Below are positions 17,570 to 25,803 of a stretch of DNA of 64,000 bases, piece after piece. A model generated the notes under the pieces. That model saw only the letters and a list, made by a program, of their open reading frames with translations, made no database searches and was not told the origin of the DNA. Position 1 is the stretch's first letter, and each line of letters starts with the position of its first letter. A program made the translations under genes and the position numbers. The stretch covers positions 5,394,001-5,458,000 of the forward strand of contig NZ_CP012201.1 in the NCBI RefSeq assembly GCF_001191005.1, read 5' to 3'. The stretch comes from Massilia sp. NR 4-1. Its GTDB lineage: Bacteria > Pseudomonadota > Gammaproteobacteria > Burkholderiales > Burkholderiaceae_D.

Positions 17570-18024
17570 GCCGGCTGCATATCAGCGACGACCCCTCCCT
17601 GCTCGATATCGGCTTGATCCACCGCTTCCTCAGCGAACAGACGGCGTGGGCCAGGGATATTCCGCGCGCCACGGTGGAGCGCGCGCTGGCGCACTCCCTG
17701 TGCCTGGGCGGCTATCTGGACGGAAGCCAGGTCGCTTTCGCCCGCATCACCACCGACCGCGCCACCTTCGCCTACCTGGCCGATGTGTTCGTGCTGCCCG
17801 CGCAGCGCGGCAAGGGCTACAGCAAGCAGCTGATGGCGGCGGTGCTGGCCCATCCCGACCTGCAAGGGCTGCGCCGCTTCATGCTGGCCACCTCCGATGC
17901 GCACGGCCTGTATGCCCAGTATGGCTTTGCGCCGCCGGCCCGCCCGGAGACGCTGATGGAGCGCTACTTCCCCGCCATTTACCAGGACCAGGCTACTGCC
18001 ACTGCATCAGGCAAGGCGGAATAA
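17566..18024 (+). CDS. GNAT-family N-acetyltransferase
   Basis: A 152-residue acetyl-CoA-dependent transferase. The motif A region reads LADVFVLPAQRGKGYSKQLMAAVL, with RGKGYSK as the pyrophosphate-binding loop, and the C-terminal YAQYGFAPPARPETLMER matches the usual motif B ending of small YiiD/ElaA-like GNATs. The acceptor is unknown. The start at 17566 overlaps the previous stop by four bases. Its 3' end overlaps the convergent transporter gene by 32 bases. Confidence 0.85.
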   Translation: MSRLHISDDPSLLDIGLIHRFLSEQTAWARDIPRATVERALAHSLCLGGYLDGSQVAFARITTDRATFAYLADVFVLPAQRGKGYSKQLMAAVLAHPDLQGLRRFMLATSDAHGLYAQYGFAPPARPETLMERYFPAIYQDQATATASGKAE

Positions 18025-19381
18025 GCAGCAGCAGGGCCAGCGCCAGGTAGATCAGTTGCAGCGGCACCATCCAGCGCGCCCAGGTCAGCCAGGGAATGCG
18101 CGCCAGGGCCAGCACGCCGACGGTGATGCCGGAGGTAGGGATCATGGGCGTGGTGAATTCGCCGAACTGGTAGGCCAGGATGGCGGTCTGGCGCGTCACG
18201 CCGACCAGGTCGGCCAGCGGCGCCATGATGGGCATGGTCAGCGCGGCCTGGCCGGTGCCGGAGTGGATGAAGAAGTTGATCACCGACTGGATCAGGAACA
18301 TCTTCTGCGCCGCGAACACCGGGCTGGAAGACTGCACCAGCGGCATCAGGCCGTGCAGCATGCTGTCGATGATATTGGCGTCGCGCGCCAGGATCATGGT
18401 GCCGCGCGCCAGCGCGATCACCAGCGCCGTGGTCACCAGGTCGCGCGCGCCCTGCAGGAAGGACGCCACCATCTCGTCGGTGCCGAGGCGGCCGACGATG
18501 CCGACCAGGATGGCCATGCTCAGGAACAGGGCGGCGATCTGCTCGATATACCAGCCGAACTGCACCACGCCGAACACCATGGCGCCCAGGGTGGCGACGA
18601 AGATCCACAGCACCAGGCGGTGCTGCAGGGTCATGCCGCTGAAGCCGCTCAGGTCGAGCTGTTGTTCCTTGCGTTTTTCGCAGTCCAGCACCCAGGTCGG
18701 GCTTTTCTCGGGATGGCGCTTGATGCGCGCCGCGTACCACATCAGGAAGACGATGGTGACGGCGGTGGCGATCACCCACACGATGATGCGGTAAGCCATG
18801 CCGGAAAACACCGGCAGCCCGGCAATGCCCTGGGCGATGCCGACATTGAAGGGATTGAGGAAGGCGGCCGAAAAGCCGACCTGCGAGCCGACAAAGGGAA
18901 TCGACACGCCCACCACCGAGTCATAGCCCAGCGCGAGCGCCAGCGGCACGAAGATCAGGATGAAGGGAATCGCTTCCTCGTTCATGCCGAAGGTGGCGCC
19001 GCCCAGCGAGAACATGGTGACGAAGACCGGAATCAGGGCCGCGCGCACGAAGCGCGAATGGCTGTGCGCACGCGCGATGGATTTGATCAGGGCGTCGATG
19101 GCCTCGGTCTTTTGCAGCACGGCGAAGGCGCCGCCCACGATCAGCACGAAGCCGATGATCAGCGCCGCCTCGGCAAAGCCCTTGATGGGCGCCATCATCA
19201 GCGCCGCCAGTCCCTGCGGCTTGCTGTCGATATAGTGGAAGGAGGCCGGATCGATCAGTTGCTTGCCGTTGACCAGATGGGTATCGTATTTGCCGCCGGG
19301 GACCAGCCAGGTCGCCAGCGCGATCAGGGCCAGGATGGCGAACAGCAGGACAAAGGTATTGGGCAGTTTGAATTTTTTCAT
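17993..19381 (-). CDS. YfcC-family inner-membrane transporter
   Basis: A 462-residue polytopic protein with about 11-12 membrane segments, of the YfcC/C4-dicarboxylate-carrier-like group (COG1288). Landmarks are the N-terminal KLPNTFVLLFAILALIALATWLVPGG and the conserved NFFIHSGTGQAALTMPIMAPL and QFGEFTTPMIPTSGI in the second half. Relatives are linked to uptake of amino acids or peptides, without a firm substrate. The ATG at 19381 has AAGGA upstream; an earlier TTG is less likely. It sits 21 bases downstream of the zinc hydrolase gene on the same strand, so the two form an operon, plausibly import plus cleavage of the same compound. Confidence 0.85.
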   Translation of the reverse strand: MKKFKLPNTFVLLFAILALIALATWLVPGGKYDTHLVNGKQLIDPASFHYIDSKPQGLAALMMAPIKGFAEAALIIGFVLIVGGAFAVLQKTEAIDALIKSIARAHSHSRFVRAALIPVFVTMFSLGGATFGMNEEAIPFILIFVPLALALGYDSVVGVSIPFVGSQVGFSAAFLNPFNVGIAQGIAGLPVFSGMAYRIIVWVIATAVTIVFLMWYAARIKRHPEKSPTWVLDCEKRKEQQLDLSGFSGMTLQHRLVLWIFVATLGAMVFGVVQFGWYIEQIAALFLSMAILVGIVGRLGTDEMVASFLQGARDLVTTALVIALARGTMILARDANIIDSMLHGLMPLVQSSSPVFAAQKMFLIQSVINFFIHSGTGQAALTMPIMAPLADLVGVTRQTAILAYQFGEFTTPMIPTSGITVGVLALARIPWLTWARWMVPLQLIYLALALLLLIPPCLMQWQ

Positions 19382-19402
19382 GCGAGTCCTTGGCAATTCG
19401 CC

Positions 19403-20533
19403 TTATTGGCTCAGCAGGTCGCCGGCGCGGTAAGCCTGCGCCCCCGCCACCTTGCCCACGTTCCAGCCGCGCAGCACGTGGCGGTGCGCCGTGCGGGCGT
19501 AGAAGATGCCATCCACCGTGCAGCGCAGCGGGGTGGTATGGCCGCTCACGGGATCGATCACATCGGCCACCACCTCGCCGGCCTTCAGGCGTTCGCCCAG
19601 CTGGCGGTGGTAGACCAGCACCCCGGCATGCGGCACGATGATGGGTTCCGAGCCCTCCAGCGGCGTCATGGCGCACAGCGGCGCGGGCAGGGCGGCGGCT
19701 ACGCCGGCCGCATCGCCGTCGATCACGCCGTTCAGGGTCAGGTAGCAGAGCAGGGCTTCGGCATCGCGTTCGGCCAGCTCGTAGTGCACGTCCATCTCGC
19801 CGCGCAGTTCCACCGTCACCGCCATGCAGGACGGCGGAATCGGCGTGGCGGGGCCGAAATGGCTTTGCAGATCCCACCACAGGCGGCTGCAGGCCTCGTC
19901 GAAAGGTTCGCCGCCGGCGGCCAGCGACAGCAGCACGGCCTGGGCGCCCATCAGGCGCGCCAGCGGTTCCACGGCCGGCGCCAAGGGCGTGCCGGCGTAG
20001 ACATGCAGCGTGGCTTCGTTATCGCAATGCAGGTCGAATACAAAGTCGGCGTCGATGGCCATGCCCAGCAGGTGCTTTTTCAGCGCCTCGGCATCGCTGG
20101 CCGGTTGCCAGCGCGCGATGGACTGGCGCGCATGCGCGCGCACCAGGCCGATGTTTTCCTGCGCATCGCCGCCCAGCAGGCCGGCCAGCGATTGTTTGAG
20201 TTCGTCGGCCACATGCTTGAAGCCGCGGTTGAAATTGATGCCGCTGGCCAGCTCGAAGCGGCCGAAAGGCGCGCCGTGCACGGCCTGCGCCAGACCGATG
20301 GGATTGGCGGCCGGCACCAGGATGATCTCGCCGCGCACCTTGCCCTCGGCCTCCAGTGCGATCAGGCGCCTGCGCAGGAACTGGGCCACCAGCATGGCCG
20401 GCACCTCGTCGGCATGCAGCGAAGCCTGGATATACACCTTCTTGCCCTGGCCGGGCGTGCCGAAGTGGAAGCTGTGGAGCGCATAGCTGGCGCTGCTGTG
20501 CGGCGCCGAAATCGGATGTGTGTGTGCTTGCAT
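19403..20533 (-). CDS. M14-type zinc hydrolase of the succinylglutamate desuccinylase / aspartoacylase family
   Basis: A 376-residue cytoplasmic enzyme. Zinc ligands are in ASLHADEVPAM (HxxE) and FVFDLHCDNE (His), with a later VTVELRGEMD that can supply the catalytic glutamate. These features define the AstE/AspA branch of M14. The neighbours (YfcC transporter, RpiR regulator, TonB receptor, two cyanophycinases) suggest it acts on a beta-aspartyl dipeptide such as beta-Asp-Arg, the role I recall for the enzyme named CphZ; this is inference. A desuccinylase or aspartoacylase is the alternative, but no other ast gene is here. The ATG at 20533 was chosen over an upstream reading because AGGGCAA precedes it. 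Confidence 0.8.
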   Translation of the reverse strand: MQAHTHPISAPHSSASYALHSFHFGTPGQGKKVYIQASLHADEVPAMLVAQFLRRRLIALEAEGKVRGEIILVPAANPIGLAQAVHGAPFGRFELASGINFNRGFKHVADELKQSLAGLLGGDAQENIGLVRAHARQSIARWQPASDAEALKKHLLGMAIDADFVFDLHCDNEATLHVYAGTPLAPAVEPLARLMGAQAVLLSLAAGGEPFDEACSRLWWDLQSHFGPATPIPPSCMAVTVELRGEMDVHYELAERDAEALLCYLTLNGVIDGDAAGVAAALPAPLCAMTPLEGSEPIIVPHAGVLVYHRQLGERLKAGEVVADVIDPVSGHTTPLRCTVDGIFYARTAHRHVLRGWNVGKVAGAQAYRAGDLLSQ

Positions 20534-20693
20534 GGGTTGCCCTGTGTTGGCGCCGCAGTGGAAATTTCGCCCCATTATGTAGCACGATTTTCACAAAGTA
20601 AATTGATGTAAATATTCCTGCAGAAAAATATTGAGTTTTGCGCATGATGTGCGTAAAGTCGGATCTAGTTGATTTTTTCGCCACCGTAAATTC

Positions 20694-20709
20694 TGTAAAT
20701 CGATTTACA
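20694..20709. promoter_or_regulatory. Candidate RpiR-family operator (16-bp perfect palindrome)
   Basis: TGTAAATCGATTTACA is fully self-complementary and ends 22 bases before the rpiR-type start codon, in the 198-base gap shared with the divergent hydrolase-transporter operon. Further half-sites TGTAAAT (20607-20613) and GTAAAT (20686-20691) lie in the same gap. RpiR-family regulators such as HexR are known to bind TGTAAT-N-ATTACA-like palindromes, so self-regulation and control of both directions is the natural reading. Confidence 0.65.
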
Positions 20710-20731
20710 TGCATGCAGTGCCGGGAGAGTA

Positions 20732-21640
20732 ATGAAACCATCCATCGCCGCCGAAGCTTCCTCGCCTGAAGTGGCTTTCGCCCACTCGGCATTGGGCCGG
20801 CTGCTGCTGCGCGTGCTGGCCGACGACGGCTCTTCCCACACCAAGAAAACGCTGGCGAACTATCTGCTGCGCCATCAGATGCGCGTGACCGCGCTCGGCA
20901 TCGAGGAACTGGCCGACAGCTGCCAGGTCTCGACCGCCACGGTGAGCCGCTTCGCGCGCGACATCGGCTTCCGCAATTACGCCGCCATGCGCGGCGCCGT
21001 GGCCGACACCCTGCAGGAAGTGCTGCAGCCGGTGGAAAAGCTGCGCAGCTCCATCGAGCAGCGCCGCCGCGCCTCGCCGGTAGCCGAGTCGCTCGAATAC
21101 GCGCTCGCCAATATCACCACCACGGCCAGCAACCTGGCCCAGCCCCAGATCGAAGCCGTGGTGCGCAAGCTGACCAAGGCTCGCACCGTGTATGTGATGG
21201 GCTTCGGCCTGTCCTCGCATCTGGCGGGCGCCATGGTGCAGCACCTGCAGCCTTTCTGCGCGCATGTGGTGGAGGTGGTGGGCATAGGAGGATCGGAGGT
21301 GGCCGCCGGCCACCTGGTGAATATCTCGGAGAAGGACGTGGTGCTGGCCATCTCCTTCCCGCGCTATACCGTTGACTGCTGCCGCCTGGCCAGCTTTGCC
21401 AGGGACCGCAAGGCCGCCATCGTGGCGCTGACGGATTCGCCGGCCTCGCCGCTGGCGGCGCTGGCCGACCACCTGCTGTGCGCCCAGAGCGTGCACCCGG
21501 TGCTGCCCAGCAGCAGCAGCACGGCGCTGGCCGTGATCGAGGCGCTGGCCGCGGCGCTGATGGTGTCCAACCGCGGCAATGTGGAAAAAGCGGCCCAGTT
21601 AACGGAGGTGATCGCCACTTACCTTTATGGCAAGCGCTAA
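20732..21640 (+). CDS. RpiR/MurR-family transcriptional regulator (HTH + SIS)
   Basis: A 302-residue regulator. Residues from about 15 to 95 hold the RpiR helix-turn-helix, including IEELADSCQVSTATVSRFARD as the recognition unit. Residues from about 125 to 260 form a SIS domain (ARTVYVMGFGLSSHLAGAMV), which usually senses a sugar phosphate or other small ligand. The last 30 residues (AAQLTEVIATYL) are typical. It is divergent from the hydrolase-transporter operon and directly upstream of the TonB receptor, so it probably controls the whole block. The ligand is unknown; a product of dipeptide breakdown is one guess. Confidence 0.9.
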   Translation: MKPSIAAEASSPEVAFAHSALGRLLLRVLADDGSSHTKKTLANYLLRHQMRVTALGIEELADSCQVSTATVSRFARDIGFRNYAAMRGAVADTLQEVLQPVEKLRSSIEQRRRASPVAESLEYALANITTTASNLAQPQIEAVVRKLTKARTVYVMGFGLSSHLAGAMVQHLQPFCAHVVEVVGIGGSEVAAGHLVNISEKDVVLAISFPRYTVDCCRLASFARDRKAAIVALTDSPASPLAALADHLLCAQSVHPVLPSSSSTALAVIEALAAALMVSNRGNVEKAAQLTEVIATYLYGKR

Positions 21641-21687
21641 GCAAGCGATAATAAGTACTTCTACAATAAAAAATGGGGATTGACCGA

Positions 21688-24438
21688 ATGAGCAAGCCAC
21701 ACCCGCAGCAAGGCAGCAAGCACTTACCTCTTTCCACGTTGGCCCTGTCGGTGCGCCTGGCGCTCGGCGCCGGCGTCGCCGCCGGCCTGCTGGCCCAGGG
21801 CGTGCAGGCGCAGAACGCGCCCGTCCTGCCGCGCGTGGAAATCACCGGTTCGGCCATCAAGCAGATCGAGTCCGAAACCCCGCTGCCGGTGCAGGTGATC
21901 ACCCGTGCCGAAATCGACAAGACCGGCGTCACCACGGCCGCCGAACTGATGACGCGCATCAGCGCCAACGTGGGCGGCCTGACCGACGGCGCCAGCATCA
22001 ATGTGGGCGGCGACCAGCGCGGCTTCAACAGCGCCAACCTGCGCGGCATCGGCACCTCCTCCACCCTGGTGCTGCTGAACGGGCGCCGCATGGCCAACTT
22101 CGCCTCGCCCGGCGACGATACCGGCGTGGACCTGAACAATATTCCGGCGGCCGCCATCCAGCGCGTGGAAGTGCTGCTGGACGGCGCCTCCTCGCTGTAT
22201 GGCACCGACGCCATCGGCGGCGTGATCAACTTCATCACGCGCAAGGACTTCCGCGGCGTGGAGCTGAACGCCTACGGCCTGAAAACCGACGAGGGCGGCG
22301 CCGGCAAGCGCACCGTGTCCATCAGCGGCGGCATCGGCGACGTGCAGGATGACGGCTACAACATCTTCGCCGTGTTCGATGCGCAGCGCACCGACCGCCT
22401 GAGCACTTCGCAGCGCAAATTCATCCCCGAACTGCAGGTGCCGCAGCGCCTGGGCCATCTGCTGTCGAGCTTCACCAGCCCGGGCAACATCCGTCTGACC
22501 TCGGCCCAGCGCGACCACCTGCAGGAAATCGGCTTCCAGCTGAACGGCAAGCCGATCACCAACCGCATGATCAACCTGGCCATTCCGAAATGCAGTCCGC
22601 CGGCCAATCTGTACCTGCCGGGCGGCACCGGCGGCCAGGATGCCTGCACCTACGATTACATGGGCGACACCGAGCTGTATCCCAAGACCGAGAAGCAGAA
22701 TCTGCTGAGCCGCGGCGTCTTCAAGATCAATAGCGATACCCAGGCCTATGCCGAGGTGGCGCTGAGCCGCTCGCGCAGTTACTACGTCGGCTCCGCCGCG
22801 CGCGTCACCGCCGCCATCGATTACCGCAAGATCCCGCAACTGGCCAATACCGGCCTGGATACCCTGGATGAGGATGATGCGGGCGAACTGGAAGTGCGCG
22901 TGCGCCTGAACGAAGCGGGCCGCCGCACCAGTGAGCTGACCAGCGAAGGCCAGCGCTATGTGCTCGGCGTCAGCGGCATGGTTGGCGGCTGGGACTACGA
23001 CGTGGGCTTCAACCACAGCGTCAACACCGTGAAGGACAAGGACACCCACGGCTACCTGCTGTACAAGGAACTCAAGCAGGGCATCGCCGATGGCCGCATC
23101 AACCCCTTCGGCCCCTCCAGCCCCGAAGGCCAGGCACTGATCGACAGCATCCAGGTCAATGACGTGGTGCGCCGCGCGCGCGGCACCATGGACAGCCTCG
23201 ATATGAAAGCCTCGCGCGCCCTGACCACGCTGCCGGGCGGCGAACTGTCGCTGGCCGTGGGCGGCGAAGTGCGCCGCGAGCGCACCGATTTCAATCCATC
23301 GGCTCTGCTGATGAGCAATAACATCAACAACGACGACGCGCCCGAAGGCGGCAAGGCCACCAGCGACCGCCGCCGCGTGGCCGGCGTCTTCGGCGAGCTG
23401 CTGGCGCCCTTCACCAAGGAGATCCAGGCCCAGATCTCGGCCCGCTACGACCGCTACCAGAAGGTTGGCGGCGCCCTCAGCCCGAAAGTGGGCCTGAGCT
23501 ACACGCCGAACAAATCGCTGCTGGTGCGCGCTTCGATGGGCCGCGGCTTCCGCGCGCCGTCCATGTCGGAACTGTACCGTCCCACGGTGTACAGCAGCAC
23601 GGCGACCCTGCCCGATCCGGTCTACTGCGCCACGGTGGACAACGACTACTCCGACTGCGCCGACAACTGGAACACGCGCCGCTACAGCAATGCCAACCTG
23701 AAGCCGGAACGCAGCAAGCAGTTCTCGCTGGGCGCCGTGATGGAACCGGGACAGCACCTGACCGTCAGCGCCGACTACTGGAATATCAAGCGCACCAATC
23801 TGATCAGCGAAATCGGCGACGACATCATCCTCGGTAACCTGGCCAAGTACGGCTCCCTGGTGCATCGCGACGAAGACGGCAAGATCGATTACATCAACCT
23901 GCGCAAGGAAAACCGCGGCGCGCAGAAAGCCAGCGGCATCGACCTGGTGGTGGACGTGCACAATATCCATACCGGCGTGGGCCGCTTCGGCGCGCACCTG
24001 AACGGCACCTATGTGCTGGCGTCCAAGATCCAGACCGCGCCGGGCGACGCCTTCATCTCCAACCTGAACCGCTTCGTCACCGAGGGCGTGGTGCAGCGCT
24101 GGCGCCACACCGTCAGCTTCGATTGGGATCAGGGGCCATTCTCGGCCACGCTGTCGAACAGCTTCTCCTCGGGCTACGAGGATCAGAACTCGGCCATCAA
24201 CACGACCGATGGCAGCGTGGTCAAGGCTAACCGCGTGAAAGCCTATTCGCTGTGGGATATGTCGGGTTCCTACGCCTGGAGCAAGCAGCTCAAGCTGCGC
24301 GCCGGCATCCAGAACATGTTCGACAAGAGCCCGCCGTACTCCAACCAGGCGTTCCACTTCCTTTCGGGCTATGATCCAAGCTATACCGATCCGCGTGGAC
24401 GCCGTTTCTATGCCAGCGCCAACTATGCGTTCAAGTGA
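21688..24438 (+). CDS. TonB-dependent outer-membrane receptor
   Basis: About 916 residues. A signal peptide (LALSVRLALGAGVAAGLLAQGVQA) is followed by a plug domain starting near RVEITGSAIKQIESETPLPVQVIT and a 22-strand-type barrel ending in the aromatic YASANYAFK. The conserved plug features NLRGIGTSSTLVLLNGRR and GVINFITRKDF are present. There is no N-terminal STN signalling domain. I took the ATG at 21688; an ATG at 21673 is also in frame. Upstream are the regulator and downstream the two cyanophycinase-like genes, suggesting import of large peptide fragments or dipeptides across the outer membrane. The substrate cannot be read from sequence. Confidence 0.92.
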   Translation: MSKPHPQQGSKHLPLSTLALSVRLALGAGVAAGLLAQGVQAQNAPVLPRVEITGSAIKQIESETPLPVQVITRAEIDKTGVTTAAELMTRISANVGGLTDGASINVGGDQRGFNSANLRGIGTSSTLVLLNGRRMANFASPGDDTGVDLNNIPAAAIQRVEVLLDGASSLYGTDAIGGVINFITRKDFRGVELNAYGLKTDEGGAGKRTVSISGGIGDVQDDGYNIFAVFDAQRTDRLSTSQRKFIPELQVPQRLGHLLSSFTSPGNIRLTSAQRDHLQEIGFQLNGKPITNRMINLAIPKCSPPANLYLPGGTGGQDACTYDYMGDTELYPKTEKQNLLSRGVFKINSDTQAYAEVALSRSRSYYVGSAARVTAAIDYRKIPQLANTGLDTLDEDDAGELEVRVRLNEAGRRTSELTSEGQRYVLGVSGMVGGWDYDVGFNHSVNTVKDKDTHGYLLYKELKQGIADGRINPFGPSSPEGQALIDSIQVNDVVRRARGTMDSLDMKASRALTTLPGGELSLAVGGEVRRERTDFNPSALLMSNNINNDDAPEGGKATSDRRRVAGVFGELLAPFTKEIQAQISARYDRYQKVGGALSPKVGLSYTPNKSLLVRASMGRGFRAPSMSELYRPTVYSSTATLPDPVYCATVDNDYSDCADNWNTRRYSNANLKPERSKQFSLGAVMEPGQHLTVSADYWNIKRTNLISEIGDDIILGNLAKYGSLVHRDEDGKIDYINLRKENRGAQKASGIDLVVDVHNIHTGVGRFGAHLNGTYVLASKIQTAPGDAFISNLNRFVTEGVVQRWRHTVSFDWDQGPFSATLSNSFSSGYEDQNSAINTTDGSVVKANRVKAYSLWDMSGSYAWSKQLKLRAGIQNMFDKSPPYSNQAFHFLSGYDPSYTDPRGRRFYASANYAFK

Positions 24439-24497
24439 TGCGCTGTCATGCTTGTGTAAAGTTTTTGCAATAGAGTTATCAGTGCAGGAAGGGCAAC

Positions 24498-25793
24498 ATG
24501 AACTCTTTATTCTTATCGCTTAAACGTCTGGGCACGACTGCGCTGATCGTGCTCGCCAGTTTCGGCCTGCAAGGCTGCGCCGAGGCGTCCGCCGTGAAGA
24601 ACACCAAGACTGTGAAAGCGGCGGTGCCGCCGGCCAAGCCGGTGGTGCAGCCGCCGAAAGGTACGCTGGTCATCATCGGCGGCGGCCTGCGGGCCGACAA
24701 TGCCGAAGTGTGGCAGCGCATCGTGCAGCTTTCGGGCGGCAAGGGCGCGCGCATCGCCGTTTTCGGCGCGGCGTCCATCAATCCGGAAAAATCGGCCAAC
24801 AGCACCATCGCCAAGCTCAATCAGTATGGCGCCGACGCCTTCTTCGTGCCGATCGGCGTGATGTACAGCGGCAGCGACTACCGCAAGGCGGCCGAAGACC
24901 CGGTGCTGGTGGAAATGATCCGCAACTCCGCCGGCATCTACTTCGCCGGCGGCGACCAGGCGCGCATCACGCAAGCCCTGGTGCGCGCGGATGGCAGCCA
25001 TTCCGCCCTGCTCGATGCCATCTGGGATACGTACCGCCGCGGCGGCGTGCTGGCCGGTTCCAGCGCGGGCGCCGCCATCATGAGCACCACCATGTTCTAC
25101 GACGCCAAGCCGGTGCTCGACATGCTGAAGATGGGCGTGACCGACGGCCGCGAAATCGCTCCCGGCCTGGGCTTCATCGGTAACGACGTCTTTGTCGACC
25201 AGCACTTGCTGGTGCGTGGCCGCTTTGCGCGCATGATTCCCGTGATGCTGAAAAAGGGCTACCACATCGGCCTGGGCATCGATGAGAACAGTGCCATGGT
25301 GGTCAATTCCGACCGCGACGTGGAGATCATCGGCTACAGCGGCGCGCTGCTGATCGACCTTTCCAGCGCCATCACCGACCGCGGCGTGAAAGGTTTTAAC
25401 ATCAGCAATGCCGCCATCAGTTACCTGGACCGGGGCGACAAGTTCAACCTGGTGACGCGCGCCTTCACGCCGGCGCCGGACAAGGCCGACGGCAAGCTCG
25501 ATCCGAACCAGCCGGATATGCGCGAACCCGTGTTCACCAACGATATCCTGGGCAATAACGCGGTGCTCGACCTGATGGGCAATCTGATCGACAACGCCCA
25601 GCAGGAAGCCATCGGCATCGCCTTCGGCAACCCGCGCGACCCGTATCCGGACCTGGGCTTTGAATTCCGCTTCAGCAAAACCCTGAACAGCGTCGGCTAC
25701 ACCTCCAGCGAAGCGGAGGCGTATTCGGTGCTCAAGCTGCGCCTGGACATCCGTCCCATCCAGCTGCAGCAACCGCTGTACCGTTATAAATAA
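24498..25793 (+). CDS. Cyanophycinase-family (S51) lipoprotein, copy 1
   Basis: A 431-residue serine peptidase-like protein with a lipoprotein signal (LASFGLQGC, cysteine at about 27). The S51 fold residues are intact: nucleophile Ser189 in GSSAGAA, a histidine in DQHLLVRGRFARM and the glutamate in GLGIDENSAM, which is the cyanophycinase arrangement. The family cuts cyanophycin to beta-Asp-Arg dipeptides; the lipobox would place this one at the outer membrane. AGGAAGGG precedes the ATG. It is followed 10 bases later by a close paralogue. Some S51 relatives act on other beta-aspartyl peptides, so the substrate is not certain. Confidence 0.85.
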   Translation: MNSLFLSLKRLGTTALIVLASFGLQGCAEASAVKNTKTVKAAVPPAKPVVQPPKGTLVIIGGGLRADNAEVWQRIVQLSGGKGARIAVFGAASINPEKSANSTIAKLNQYGADAFFVPIGVMYSGSDYRKAAEDPVLVEMIRNSAGIYFAGGDQARITQALVRADGSHSALLDAIWDTYRRGGVLAGSSAGAAIMSTTMFYDAKPVLDMLKMGVTDGREIAPGLGFIGNDVFVDQHLLVRGRFARMIPVMLKKGYHIGLGIDENSAMVVNSDRDVEIIGYSGALLIDLSSAITDRGVKGFNISNAAISYLDRGDKFNLVTRAFTPAPDKADGKLDPNQPDMREPVFTNDILGNNAVLDLMGNLIDNAQQEAIGIAFGNPRDPYPDLGFEFRFSKTLNSVGYTSSEAEAYSVLKLRLDIRPIQLQQPLYRYK

Positions 25794-25803
25794 AGGCTGA
25801 GCC

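Noticed and set aside
18056..20611. Very long plus-strand open frame (about 850 codons) opposite the YfcC and M14-like genes
   Set aside because: His/Gln/Arg-rich composition with no domain, and it covers two recognisable genes on the other strand; it is a by-product of GC-rich codon bias.
21724..24357. Long minus-strand open frame opposite the TonB receptor
   Set aside because: It is the antisense shadow of a clear TonB-dependent receptor and shows no family motifs.
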